Shown in pieces: positions 39,757-48,621 of a DNA stretch of 64,000 nt (its first letter is position 1; each line of letters begins with the position of its first letter). The notes beneath the pieces are model-generated. The model was given only the letters and a program-made list of their open reading frames with translations. It was not told where the DNA came from and did not search any database. The translations under genes and the position numbers were made by a program. The DNA comes from Leifsonia sp. NPDC080035 (GTDB taxonomy: Bacteria > Actinomycetota > Actinomycetes > Actinomycetales > Microbacteriaceae), in assembly GCF_040050925.1 (NCBI RefSeq), contig NZ_CP157390.1, positions 496,001 through 560,000 of the forward strand, in the 5' to 3' direction.

Positions 39757-40971
39757 TCAGTACCCCTGCTGCACGTAGGCGGCGGCCGCCTGGTTCTGGG
39801 CGTCGGCGAGCTGCTGCTCGTAGTCGGCCTGCGCCTCGGCGTTGCGCGCCTTGAGCTTGCGGCCGCGGGCGGCGAGCCAGGCGCCGGTCCAGATCGAGAT
39901 CTCGCGGGCGAGCACGCCGGCGACGACCGCGAACGGGTTCGGCCACACGGTGCCGAGCAGGATCGCCCGCTCGCCGGGAGTCCGCTGCCAGTAGCGCAGG
40001 TCGATCAGGTCGGCCCCCACGTAGGCGAGGTAGACGAAGACGGCGACGAACAGGCCGCCGAGGATGTACGCCCACCAGCGCGCGCGGTTCACGATCTGGA
40101 TGAGCACGACCATCCCGATGAAGAACGCGACGACGGGGACCCAGCCGGAGTAGTGCGCGGTGAAGTAGTCGCGGAGCGTGGAGAGCAGCTCGTTGCCCGG
40201 CGTGATGAGCGCGCCGATCAGGACGATCGCGACCACCCAGAGCAGCGCGAACGCGACGGTGCCGACCAGGGCGATGAGGATGCCGACGCCGCGGTTGCTC
40301 TTCTTCTTCGGCGGCTCGGGGCGCTGCAGGAAGATCGGAGCGACGGGCTGCGGTCCGGGCTGCTGGGGCGCGACCTGCGTGGCCGGCTCGGGAGCCCAGG
40401 TGGCCTCGCCGGCGGGGGCGGCGCCGTAGGCGGCGGTCGCGGTAGTCGCGCTGGACGCAGCGGATGCGTTTGACGCGTTGGACGCTTGCAGGTTCGCGGC
40501 CTCGGCGGCGGCGATGACGGGCGTGGCCGACTGCGCGGGCGAGGCGGTGTCGACGGATGCGGACCCGGCCGCTGTCGCGCCGGGCTGCCCGGACGGGTCG
40601 GTGGAGCGGGCGACGGCGGCGGCGACGTCGTCCTCGGTGGCGGCGGGAGACGGCTCGGGCTCGATGGCCTGCGCGGGCGCGGGTGCGGGCGCGGCTGCTG
40701 CCGGCGCGGCCTGTGCCGCATCCTCGCCGGCCGGGCGGTTCACGTGACCACGGGCGGAGACCGGGCTCGACGGCGGGTTCGTCACGTCGGGATCGGCGTC
40801 GCGCGGCTCGGCGGCGGACGGCTCCGCGGCCGCGGACTCGGCCGGGGAGGTCGCGGGTGCGGCCGGCGCGGACGCGGCGGCGCCTGCGGTGTCCGTGCTC
40901 CGCACGTCCTCGGCGCTCCCGGTGTTCGCGCCGTTCGGCTTCGGCGCGGGTTCCGGCGTGGTGTCGCTCAT
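39757..40971 (-). CDS. Membrane protein with long Pro/Ala-rich cytoplasmic N-terminus
   Basis: The 404-residue product begins MSDTTPEPAPKPNGANT. Residues 1-~225 are low-complexity Ala, Pro, Ser, Glu and Thr. A KKKSN stop-transfer-like segment precedes four hydrophobic helices at about residues 245-350. The end is a charged helix (ARGRKLKARNAEAQADYEQ) and a Gln/Ala-rich tail. The frame extends upstream to 41028, but GAGGAG seven bases before the ATG at 40969-40971 fixes the start. No family is recognised. It lies between the pilus cluster and the T7SS locus and could belong to either or neither. Confidence 0.6.
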   Translation of the reverse strand: MSDTTPEPAPKPNGANTGSAEDVRSTDTAGAAASAPAAPATSPAESAAAEPSAAEPRDADPDVTNPPSSPVSARGHVNRPAGEDAAQAAPAAAAPAPAPAQAIEPEPSPAATEDDVAAAVARSTDPSGQPGATAAGSASVDTASPAQSATPVIAAAEAANLQASNASNASAASSATTATAAYGAAPAGEATWAPEPATQVAPQQPGPQPVAPIFLQRPEPPKKKSNRGVGILIALVGTVAFALLWVVAIVLIGALITPGNELLSTLRDYFTAHYSGWVPVVAFFIGMVVLIQIVNRARWWAYILGGLFVAVFVYLAYVGADLIDLRYWQRTPGERAILLGTVWPNPFAVVAGVLAREISIWTGAWLAARGRKLKARNAEAQADYEQQLADAQNQAAAAYVQQGY

Positions 40972-41073
40972 GATGCCACTCCTCGATCGGCCCGGTCGGG
41001 CATCCATCAGTCGTGCCCACTGTAGCAACGGGGCACCCCAATCCGAGGGAGGGCGGGCCGGGGGCGGGTCAGC

Positions 41074-41829
41074 TCACTTGGAGGCCTCCGCAGGCGGCTG
41101 CGCTGCACCGCCCTGCTGCTGAGCGCCGCCCGTCTGGCCGTCCGGCGTCAGCGAGAAGACGTAGCCGGCGATCTTGGCGTCGAGGGAACCCGGCGGCGCG
41201 TCCGCACCCGTGGTCGGGGCCGTGCTCAGCGAAGTGACGAGGAAGAGCCTCGATCCGCTCTGCAGTCCTTTGACGAAGGTGAGGATGTCCGCGTACTGGC
41301 CGCGGACCGTCACGGAGACCGGGCGCGCGGCGAAGTTCGTAGTCGTGATCAGGGAGTTCACGACGGGCGGGACGCCGGCCGTCGCCGCCGGAGTCGGGGC
41401 GGGCGTCGGCGCCGCGGTCGCCGCCGGAGCGGGGGTCTGCGTGCTCGACGGGGTCGCTGCTGCCGGAGGCGCGACCGGCGTGTAGGCGACGGCGTCGGAG
41501 AACGACTGGTCGACGCACACCACGTTCGAGGACGCGTACAGGGCGTTCAACTGATCGACGAAGGCCGGGATGGCGGACCCCTCCGGCACGGACGCCGCGA
41601 GCGAGGCGAGCTTCTTCTTCAGCGCGGGCAGATCCTCGGACTCCTTCTTCAGCTTCGCGATCGCCTGGGCGTACTGGTCGTTCGTGCTCTGCACGGAGGC
41701 GGTCTGAGACTCGGCGTCGCCGATCGCCGCGAGCTGGGGCTGCACGCCGAGGAACCAGCCGCCCGCGAGCACGAGGGCCATGACGAGCACGCTGCAGATG
41801 ATCCACAGCCGGTTCTTGTCCATGCTCAC
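41074..41829 (-). CDS. pilO: Type IV pilus inner-membrane protein PilO
   Basis: PilO forms a heterodimer with PilN that aligns the pilus motor with the pilin platform. The 251-residue product has a short cytoplasmic start, one membrane helix at about 8-28 (LWIICSVLVMALVLAGGWFL), and a coiled coil at 35-80. A ferredoxin-like domain follows, interrupted by a Pro/Ala/Thr linker near 120-155 (TPSSTQTPAPAATAAP), and is resumed by RPVSVTVRGQYADILTFVKG. The start overlaps the pilN stop by four bases. Assignment rests on layout and position after pilM and pilN. Confidence 0.82.
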   Translation of the reverse strand: MSMDKNRLWIICSVLVMALVLAGGWFLGVQPQLAAIGDAESQTASVQSTNDQYAQAIAKLKKESEDLPALKKKLASLAASVPEGSAIPAFVDQLNALYASSNVVCVDQSFSDAVAYTPVAPPAAATPSSTQTPAPAATAAPTPAPTPAATAGVPPVVNSLITTTNFAARPVSVTVRGQYADILTFVKGLQSGSRLFLVTSLSTAPTTGADAPPGSLDAKIAGYVFSLTPDGQTGGAQQQGGAAQPPAEASK

Positions 41830-42710
41830 TTCTCCTGGGAGTCGAACCGCCGGTCGAAGGCGGTCTCATTGATGTGCATCGTGATGCTGAGGGTGTAGGT
41901 CTTCGTCGTCTCATCCAGGCTCACGGAACCCGGGGTCGCGTCGGCGAAGCCGGGCAGCTTTGCGAGAGCCGTCAGCCAGACGGGCACGACCGGGAGCGTC
42001 GGGCTGGACGCCTCGAACGTGAGAGTTGCGACGCGGGCGCCCTGCAGGGGCGCGGTCGGCTGCGCGTAGGTCGCCAGCGGCGTCGACGAGTCGATGGTGA
42101 CCGCCGTCATGCTGACGTCCCCTGGCAGTGTGGCCTGGACCTTCTGCAGGTAGTCCTTCCAGTCGATCTCCGTGGATGCGCCCACTTGCTGCGCGGCCTC
42201 GACGAGGGAGACCTGATCCTGCACCTTCCGTACCTCGGTGTACTGCGCCTGCTCGGCCAGGAGCTCCCCGGTGCGCGCCTGCGCCGCGACGAGATCGATC
42301 TGCGCCCGGATGCCGAGCACGGCCGTACCGCCGACGGCCGCGACCGTGATGAGGACGACTCCCAGCACGCCCCACGCGAGGGACCGGCGGACGCCGCGGG
42401 CCTTCCTGCGCGCGAGGACCTCCGGTGGGATCAGCGAGACGCGCGGTTCTCCGCCGACCGCGATCGGCGCGGGCGCGGCCTTCGGTGCGTCCTTCGCCGC
42501 GGCGGCCGCCCCACCCTTTGCGGCAACGGACGGAGGCGCGGCCGCGCCGCCGGGCGGGCCCTCCACCGGCGCCGGTGGTAGCGCCGGCGCCGCCGCGCGT
42601 CCCTTCGGCTGCTTGGCCTTGCCGGAACCGCCGATCGGGCGGGTCAGCCAATTGGTCTTCGCCGGCTTCTCGGCGGTCGCCGCCGAGGACGTCGTCTGGG
42701 TCCTGCTCAT
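41826..42710 (-). CDS. pilN: Type IV pilus assembly protein PilN
   Basis: PilN binds PilM through its cytoplasmic N-terminus and PilO in the membrane. The 294-residue product has a long Ala/Pro/Lys-rich start, then VGGEPRVSLIPPEVLARRKA, the PilN motif xNLLP-like VSLIPPE used for PilM binding. A membrane helix (about residues 113-133), a coiled coil (AQIDLVAAQARTGELLAEQA) and a ferredoxin-like domain (LPGDVSMTAVTIDSSTPLA) follow. The N-terminal ~85 residues before the motif are unusually long. It overlaps the pilM stop by four bases. Confidence 0.82.
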   Translation of the reverse strand: MSRTQTTSSAATAEKPAKTNWLTRPIGGSGKAKQPKGRAAAPALPPAPVEGPPGGAAAPPSVAAKGGAAAAAKDAPKAAPAPIAVGGEPRVSLIPPEVLARRKARGVRRSLAWGVLGVVLITVAAVGGTAVLGIRAQIDLVAAQARTGELLAEQAQYTEVRKVQDQVSLVEAAQQVGASTEIDWKDYLQKVQATLPGDVSMTAVTIDSSTPLATYAQPTAPLQGARVATLTFEASSPTLPVVPVWLTALAKLPGFADATPGSVSLDETTKTYTLSITMHINETAFDRRFDSQEK

Positions 42711-43756
42711 GCTGCACTTCCGATCGCCAGGCCCAGCGCCACCGTCAGGCTGGAGCGTTTCGCGCGGAGCTCATCCGCGTTCAAGGACCGGGACAACCCG
42801 ACAGCAACGTAGGGGTCACCGGGCACGACGGGGAGGCGGGTCATCTCACCGAGCGCCTCCGGCAGTCCCTGCAGGCCCGCGCCGCCGCCGCTGAGCACGA
42901 CGCGCTCGACGCGGGCGTCCGGGCGGGTGTTCACGAAGTAGTTGATCGTGTTCCGCAGGCTCGACAGCAGCTCGCCGGCGGCCTGGTAGATGATCTCCAC
43001 CGCGCGCTGCTCGTCGACGCTGCTCACCTGCGAGGCGAGTCCGAGTGTGCGCTTGACCCCCTCCGCCTCGTGCGGGGCGATCTCGAGCCCGGAGCGGAGC
43101 GCCTCGGTCATGTCGCTGCCGCCGGCGGGGATGATGCGGACGAACTGCGGCACACCGTCGGCGGCGATCACGACCGTCGTGGTGTTCGCCCCGATGTCGA
43201 CCAGCGCCGAGAATCCGCTCGGCTCGCCGCGGGTCAGCAGCACCCGGCTCAGCGCGAACGGGATGAGGTCGACGTCCACCGGCGTGAGACCGGCGAGCTC
43301 GGCGGCGCGGACGTTGGCGAGAACCGCATCCTTGACGGCCGCGATCAGCAGGCCGTTGACGACGGGGCCGCCCTCGCTCTGTCCGTACGAGACCGGGTAG
43401 AAGTCGAGGAGTGCGTCCGCGACCGGCACGGGCAGCATGTCCTGCACATGGAACGGGAGGGACTCGCGGATCCGCTCGATCGACATCAGCGGCATCGCCA
43501 GATCGCGCGCGAGCACCCGCTGGTTGCCCATCCCGAGCACGATGTCGCGCGTCTTGAAGCCGCCCTTGCGCCAGAGCTCGCGCAGCGCCGCGGCGACGGT
43601 GTTGGGCTCGAGCACCTCTCCGCGGTTCACCGCGCCTTCCGGCAGCGGGACCTCCGCGTGCCGCAACAGCGTCGGCTTCGGCTTTGCGGGGTCGGCGAGT
43701 TCGACGGCGCGGATCATGCCGTTGCCGATGTCCACACCCACGATGCTGGTCGACAT
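42707..43756 (-). CDS. pilM: Type IV pilus assembly ATPase-like protein PilM
   Basis: PilM is an actin/FtsA-like cytoplasmic protein that recruits PilN. The 349-residue product starts MSTSIVGVDIGNGMIRAVEL, the phosphate-1 motif, and has DIVLGMGNQRVLARDLAMP, LVDIGANTTTVVIAADG (phosphate-2) and RVVLSGGGAGLQGLPEALGE (adenosine motif). The frame runs far upstream, but GGAAGGAGGA just before the ATG at 43754-43756 sets the start. It follows the prepilin peptidase gene by 20 bases. Confidence 0.92.
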   Translation of the reverse strand: MSTSIVGVDIGNGMIRAVELADPAKPKPTLLRHAEVPLPEGAVNRGEVLEPNTVAAALRELWRKGGFKTRDIVLGMGNQRVLARDLAMPLMSIERIRESLPFHVQDMLPVPVADALLDFYPVSYGQSEGGPVVNGLLIAAVKDAVLANVRAAELAGLTPVDVDLIPFALSRVLLTRGEPSGFSALVDIGANTTTVVIAADGVPQFVRIIPAGGSDMTEALRSGLEIAPHEAEGVKRTLGLASQVSSVDEQRAVEIIYQAAGELLSSLRNTINYFVNTRPDARVERVVLSGGGAGLQGLPEALGEMTRLPVVPGDPYVAVGLSRSLNADELRAKRSSLTVALGLAIGSAA

Positions 43757-43776
43757 GCCATCCTCCTTCCCCGGCC

Positions 43777-44616
43777 TCAGCCGAGTCCGATCAGAGCCAG
43801 GTAGCCCGCCCAGAGCGGTCCGCCGGCGAGAATTCCGAGCCACGCCCCGGCGAGCATCCACGGGCCGAATGGGATGCCGCTGCGCCGCGTGGCGCGCCGG
43901 GCGAGCGTGAGCGCGATGCCGTACACGCCCCCCAGGACGAACGCGGCGAAGACGCCGATCGCCAGCTGGGCCCAGCCGAGGGAGCCGAGGTACAGGCCGA
44001 GCACACCCGCGAGCTTGACGTCGCCGAAGCCCATCCCTCCCGGTCGGGCGAGCGCGAGGACGAGATAGAAGAGGAACGCCCCGACGCAGCCGACGGCCGC
44101 CGACAGCAGCCTCCCCCACTCGCCGTCGACGATCAGCGCCGCCCCGAGCAGGAGGCCGCCGACGGCATAGGCCGGCAGCACGATCCGGTTCGGCAGCGTG
44201 TGCGTGTCGATGTCGATCACGGCCAGGGCAACGCTGACTGCGGCGAGGTAGAGGAAGGCCGCCAGGGTCAGCGCGGCGGACACCGCGCTCCCCGTCCCGA
44301 ATCCCGGCAGGAAGACGACCGCCACGACGACGAACAGCACGCCGGTCGCCGCCTCGACGACGGGGTAGCGCCAGTTGATCGGTTCGCGGCAGTCCCGGCA
44401 CCGGCCGCGCAGTGCCAGCCAGGACAGCACGGGGATGTTGTCGTATGCCCGGATCGCCGAGCCGCATCCCGGGCACGCGCTCGGCGGACTCACGAGGGAG
44501 GCGCCGATCGGCAGGCGGTAGGCGACCACGTTCAGGAAGGAACCGACGGCGAGACCGAGCACCCCACCGAGAACGACGAGGGACCAGAGCAGCGCGGAGG
44601 CGGTCGCGCCGGTCAT
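43777..44616 (-). CDS. pilD: Prepilin peptidase / N-methyltransferase (A24 family)
   Basis: PilD cleaves and N-methylates prepilins at the membrane. The 279-residue product has about eight membrane helices. The cytoplasmic domain has the zinc-binding pairs Cys48-Cys51 (ACPGCGS) and Cys73-Cys76 (RCRDCRE). The catalytic aspartates are Asp137 in VIDIDTHTLPNR and Asp199 in GMGFGDVKLAG. FVLGGVYGIALTLAR near the end matches the family. It should process the pilin and minor pilins encoded next to it. The start overlaps the stop of the upstream gene by four bases. Confidence 0.93.
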   Translation of the reverse strand: MTGATASALLWSLVVLGGVLGLAVGSFLNVVAYRLPIGASLVSPPSACPGCGSAIRAYDNIPVLSWLALRGRCRDCREPINWRYPVVEAATGVLFVVVAVVFLPGFGTGSAVSAALTLAAFLYLAAVSVALAVIDIDTHTLPNRIVLPAYAVGGLLLGAALIVDGEWGRLLSAAVGCVGAFLFYLVLALARPGGMGFGDVKLAGVLGLYLGSLGWAQLAIGVFAAFVLGGVYGIALTLARRATRRSGIPFGPWMLAGAWLGILAGGPLWAGYLALIGLG

Positions 44617-46400
44617 CCGGCTGCACTCCCGTCGGGCGTGAACGCCTTCGGCACCTCGACGAGCGTGCTCACGCCGTAGCTCGTGGAGACCGGCGAGAGG
44701 AATTTGGGCGGTGCCGTGTACTTGAAGCGGGGATCGTAGTTGTAGTTCTTGTCATATCCTGTGCCGGGCGAGCCCGCCGTTCCGACCGTGCCGCGGTACT
44801 CCTGGGCGATGGCGCCGTAGACGTTGAGCGTGCCGCGCTTCGCGGTGCCCTTGTCGTAGTTCTGCACCATGAAGGTGTGCGCCACCGAGAGGATCGCCGC
44901 GTAGATCGTGCGGTTCTTGCCGAGCAGCGGGGTGCTGCCGTTGAACGGGTTCCAGACCCAGACGGCGTTGTTGCCGACGAGGCCGAGGATGTCCTTGGTG
45001 GAGTCCTGGTAGAGCAGGTCGCCGGTGATGTACACGTAGTCCTGAGCGGCGACGGTGATCTGGCCGTGCACCGTTCCCTGAACGTAGACGTCGCCCTTGC
45101 GGCAGCCGTAGTGCGAGGGGCTCGCCGTCGGGACGTCCTCGTTCGCCATCGGGAAGGCGGCGGTGCCGAAGGTGAAGCCGGATCCGGTGGTCGGCGAGTT
45201 GGTGCAGGTGAAGCCGGTCGGCCAGGTGCCCGACGGCCAGCCGTTCTTGTCGGTGGTGGTCGGGACGGACGGTACGTCCTGCACGTAAATGAGGTTCTGC
45301 GGGATGACGGGAATGGTCGCACCACCGGGCGAACCGAGGCCATTGGCGACGTTGCCCGGCGTGCCGCACATGGCCGGCGTTCCCGATCCGGCCCCGGCTG
45401 GGTCGCCCTTGATCTGGGTGACCGAGGTGAACGGCGACTTCACGTTCATGTTCCCGTCCGAGGTGAACGTGATGATCGTCGGTCCCGTGTAGAGGCAGCC
45501 GGGCCGCTTGACCGAGTCCACGTCCAGCCGGGTCTCGGTCTTCATCTGCGAGTTGGTCTGCGGCATCCCGATCGTCGCATCCAGGGTCGGCGTGCCCTTG
45601 TTGAAGATCGGGTCGGCGCAGCCGTCCACCTTCGTGAAGAACGGCGTCTTGGGGTTGGACGTGGTCACCGGCCCGTTGAACGTCGACCCGCAGATGAGCA
45701 GGGTGTCGTTCGAATGCAGCGGGCCGTTGATGGTGTCGTTCGCGCCGAACTGGATCTCGGTGCAGGCGCTGGCATGGGTGTTCGTGGAGTAGTACCAGGC
45801 GTAGTTCGGCTTGCCGGTCGAGGTCGCGCACGCGCTGTTCGACTGCGACGGATCCTTCACCTCGAAGTCCGTGAAGTAGAGGAAGTCGATGAAGCCGGTC
45901 TGGCGCACGTTGACGACGATCGAGCGGATCTCGGTGCCGACCATCCCGGTCGAGCGCAGCCGGACGACGCCCGTCGTCGAGTACTGGGAGTTGTCGACCT
46001 CGTAGCGGTAGTAGGCGCGAGACGGCTTGTCCGGGTCGCCGGACGGGACCTGGGCCCACTTGTCGGGCCCCGTGCCCAGGAGCAGCGCCCGGTTCGTCGT
46101 CGGCGGGAGGGCACCCGTGCTGGTCGCCGAGAACGGCGCGTCCGGGTTCCGGTACTGCACGTAGGTGTTGTCGTTCGCCAGCCGGGCCTTGTAGTCCTCG
46201 AGCCCGGCGTACGCGGCGGCCATCGCGGCGTTCCAGTCGTCGTCCGTCCGCGACTTCATCGCGCCGCTGCCCGCGAAGGCGGCGGCGGTCGCGACGAGCA
46301 TCACGAGGACGGTCCCGAAGATGACGACGGTGATCAGGGCCATGCCGTCCTCGCGGCCCTCGCGGATGGCGCGGAACCAGGCGTTGACACTCCGCATCAT
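44613..46400 (-). CDS. Large PilX-like pilus-associated protein
   Basis: The 595-residue product starts MMRSVNAWFRAIREGREDGM with a hydrophobic segment ALITVVIFGTVLVMLVATAA. This is a type IV pilin-like N-terminus, but without the Glu at +5 of the mature form, as in some PilX-type or pseudopilin proteins. A PilX-like region (about 40-170) is followed by a long extracytoplasmic beta-rich domain with many Gly, Thr, Asn and Pro and several Cys. Segments such as NDTINGPLHSNDTLLICGST and DYVYITGDLLYQDSTKD suggest a right-handed beta-helix-like repeat. Co-transcription with two minor-pilin genes suggests a pilus tip or adhesin role; that is inference. Confidence 0.7.
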   Translation of the reverse strand: MMRSVNAWFRAIREGREDGMALITVVIFGTVLVMLVATAAAFAGSGAMKSRTDDDWNAAMAAAYAGLEDYKARLANDNTYVQYRNPDAPFSATSTGALPPTTNRALLLGTGPDKWAQVPSGDPDKPSRAYYRYEVDNSQYSTTGVVRLRSTGMVGTEIRSIVVNVRQTGFIDFLYFTDFEVKDPSQSNSACATSTGKPNYAWYYSTNTHASACTEIQFGANDTINGPLHSNDTLLICGSTFNGPVTTSNPKTPFFTKVDGCADPIFNKGTPTLDATIGMPQTNSQMKTETRLDVDSVKRPGCLYTGPTIITFTSDGNMNVKSPFTSVTQIKGDPAGAGSGTPAMCGTPGNVANGLGSPGGATIPVIPQNLIYVQDVPSVPTTTDKNGWPSGTWPTGFTCTNSPTTGSGFTFGTAAFPMANEDVPTASPSHYGCRKGDVYVQGTVHGQITVAAQDYVYITGDLLYQDSTKDILGLVGNNAVWVWNPFNGSTPLLGKNRTIYAAILSVAHTFMVQNYDKGTAKRGTLNVYGAIAQEYRGTVGTAGSPGTGYDKNYNYDPRFKYTAPPKFLSPVSTSYGVSTLVEVPKAFTPDGSAAG

Positions 46401-47131
46401 GAGATCACCCTGTTCTGTCCGAGGTTCGGGAGGCCGACGGAGTTCTGCAGCGTCACTGAGTGAGCGGTGACCCCGAGCTTGGTGAGGATGGTCAGCGACA
46501 CCTGGACGGCGGCGATGGTCGCCAGCGTGGTCTTGACGTTGGCGACACCGCCCGCCGCTCCCGCGCTCGTCGTGATGGGGTTATTGCTCGCATCCAGATA
46601 GGTGAAGGTCCACGGGGCCGTGCCGGTCTGCGGCGCGATGGCGTCGGCGAGAATCCTGGTCTTCTGCGGGGTCGTGGACTCGGCGGGAAACGACCAGTAG
46701 CCGTTGCCGATGTTGGTCGCCGGCCAGATGTCCTCGTACAGCTTGCGGGTCGTCGCGTCGATGCGCAGCCGCACCTGGATGGGCTGCTGGGCGGTGCCGG
46801 TCAGGTTGACGAACGCGTAGAACAGCACCGACTCGTTGCGCGCGTAGACGAACGCGGGGTCGTTCGGCGGCGGCGTGCCGAAGCCGGTCGCCTGGATCGG
46901 GTTGTCGGTCCCGGCGCGCAGCATCCTGGCGACCTCGTTCATGGCGTTGGAGGCCGAGCGGGTGTTCTGGTTCGTGTTCTGCGCGTTGTCCATCGCGCGC
47001 GTGGTGCTGACGTAAAGGTTCGCGATGAGGGTGATGACGATGCCGAAGACGAACATCGCGACGATCCACTCGACCAGGCTGATGCCGCTCTCGTCGCGCC
47101 GCAGGCGGTGGTGCAGCCGCGCGGGGGTCAC
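46397..47131 (-). CDS. Minor pilin (PilW-like)
   Basis: The 244-residue product has a class III signal: leader of 16 residues ending in Gly16, then ISLVEWIVAMFVFGIVITLI with Glu21 at +5. The rest is a predicted globular pilin domain with NLYVSTTRAMDNAQNTNQNT after the helix and a beta-rich end (TLQNSVGLPNLGQN). It resembles PilW-type minor pilins. GTG 47129-47131 overlaps the stop of the upstream pilin-like gene (GTGA); the longer frame upstream is in a region used by that gene. Confidence 0.75.
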   Translation of the reverse strand: MTPARLHHRLRRDESGISLVEWIVAMFVFGIVITLIANLYVSTTRAMDNAQNTNQNTRSASNAMNEVARMLRAGTDNPIQATGFGTPPPNDPAFVYARNESVLFYAFVNLTGTAQQPIQVRLRIDATTRKLYEDIWPATNIGNGYWSFPAESTTPQKTRILADAIAPQTGTAPWTFTYLDASNNPITTSAGAAGGVANVKTTLATIAAVQVSLTILTKLGVTAHSVTLQNSVGLPNLGQNRVIS

Positions 47132-48528
47132 GGCTGCACCACCCGGGGGTCGAGGGTGAAGGCGCCGCCGGAGCCGATGGTGACACCGGTCGCGCCGGTG
47201 GGGACGGAGAGCCACGAGGAGGGCGCCACCGTCGTGGGGTTCGTTGACGTCCCGTACTTCAGGGTCCACGCTCCGTAGGGAAGGGCGATCGTCATCTTGC
47301 TGTTCGCGGACGCACCGAGCTGGGTGCTGAAGTCGATGGCCTGCGGCTTGGCGGTGCAGCCGGGGTCGCCGGAGACGAACGGCGCGGTGCTCACCGCCCG
47401 GATGGTGAGCTTGCCGGTCTGGTTCGACGGATTCGTTACCGTGATCGTGCCCATCGGCAGCTTCCCGATGTCCAGAGGCGTGGCGGTGGCGCCCGGTGCC
47501 ACGGTGCCGGAGGGAGGGGCCGGCGCGGCGTAGGTCTTCCCCGCCGAGGTGTACTGGGGCCAGTCGCCGGGATTCGGGGACCGGCAGCCCGAGTTGGTGG
47601 AGTCGGTGTACGGGACATAGGTGCCGGCCACCACGTCGTACTCGGTCGACGGGAACAGCGTAGCGGTGGTCGGGGAGCTCGCCGCGGTGCTCCAGACGCC
47701 GTAGGTGCCGAGGAAGCTGACGCTCGCCGTCGATGGCACGATCACACCGCCCGTCGGCCAGGACCACTTCATCGTCCCGGCCTTGTCGTAGGTGAAGCTC
47801 GCGGAGGTGCTCTTGCCGGCCTCCACCTTGACGGTCGTCGACGACGGCGTCGGGTTCTGCAGCGGGTCGACGTAGCCGGGCAGGGACGCCGTGACGGTGT
47901 ACGTGCCCGTTGGCACCTTGAGGACGTAGCTGCAGCCCATGCTGTCGGTCGCCGTCGGCACGGAGCCGGGGTTCGGCGAGACCGCCACGCCGACGCCCGC
48001 GACGGGCGTTCCGGCGGCGGACCGCGTCGAGACGAGGATGGTGCCGAGCGTGTCGATGCTGACCTTCGTTGAGGGTGCGATCACGGTGTCCGAGGTGACC
48101 GGCTGACCGATCATGTTCGGCCAGCTCACCTCGACACGGATGCGCTTGTAGAGCATGGACGACGCGGCGGAGGCGTTGCAGTTCACGTCCGCGCCGGACG
48201 CGTAGACCCAGCTGGCGATGCGCTTGATCGAGTAGACGAGGCCGGTGCCGGCGGGCACCCGCACCTGCTTGTCGGTGTCCGTGCTGTTGAGCGAGAACAG
48301 GTCGCCGCTGGAACGGTCGAGGTCGATCTCCTGCGCGGCGAGGTTGCTCGCGACGGCGCGCGACCGGGAGTCGCCGGTGATGGTGAACGCGGAGAGCAGC
48401 GAGTAGGCGACGCCGACGGAGATGATCGCGAAGATCATCATGGCGACGATCACCTCGATGAGGCTGACGCCGGACTCAGAGGTCCGGATGGAGCGCAGAC
48501 GCGCGAGCAGAGCTGACATTGCGTTCAC
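47128..48528 (-). CDS. Minor pilin (PilV-like) with carboxypeptidase-regulatory-like repeats
   Basis: The 466-residue product has a prepilin signal, ESGVSLIEVIVAMMIFAIIS with cleavage after Gly20 and Glu25 at +5. A pilin-like part ends near residue 150. After it come beta-sandwich-like segments with patterns such as GVAVSPNPGSVPTATDSMGC, KVPTGTYTVTASLPGY and GSPTASVSFLGTYG-like stretches. These resemble carboxypeptidase-regulatory or PEGA-type domains that stiffen or decorate surface proteins. A minor pilin of this length is uncommon and may present a binding domain at the pilus tip. It is the first gene after the pilA terminator. Confidence 0.72.
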   Translation of the reverse strand: MNAMSALLARLRSIRTSESGVSLIEVIVAMMIFAIISVGVAYSLLSAFTITGDSRSRAVASNLAAQEIDLDRSSGDLFSLNSTDTDKQVRVPAGTGLVYSIKRIASWVYASGADVNCNASAASSMLYKRIRVEVSWPNMIGQPVTSDTVIAPSTKVSIDTLGTILVSTRSAAGTPVAGVGVAVSPNPGSVPTATDSMGCSYVLKVPTGTYTVTASLPGYVDPLQNPTPSSTTVKVEAGKSTSASFTYDKAGTMKWSWPTGGVIVPSTASVSFLGTYGVWSTAASSPTTATLFPSTEYDVVAGTYVPYTDSTNSGCRSPNPGDWPQYTSAGKTYAAPAPPSGTVAPGATATPLDIGKLPMGTITVTNPSNQTGKLTIRAVSTAPFVSGDPGCTAKPQAIDFSTQLGASANSKMTIALPYGAWTLKYGTSTNPTTVAPSSWLSVPTGATGVTIGSGGAFTLDPRVVQP

Positions 48529-48576
48529 CTCCCCAGGGTCGGGTTCGGGATGGTGGTGGGTGGGGCTCGGGAGTGG

Positions 48577-48608
48577 GAAAGGGGCGCCGCGGGTGCGGCG
48601 CCCCTTTC
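48577..48608 (-). terminator. Terminator after pilA
   Basis: GAAAGGGGCGCCGC pairs perfectly with GCGGCGCCCCTTTC around a four-base loop (14 bp). On the minus strand the stem ends in CCCCTTTCCC. It lies 14 bases after the pilA stop and should give more pilin mRNA than minor-pilin mRNA. Confidence 0.85.
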
Positions 48609-48621
48609 GGGTCAGGCTGGG

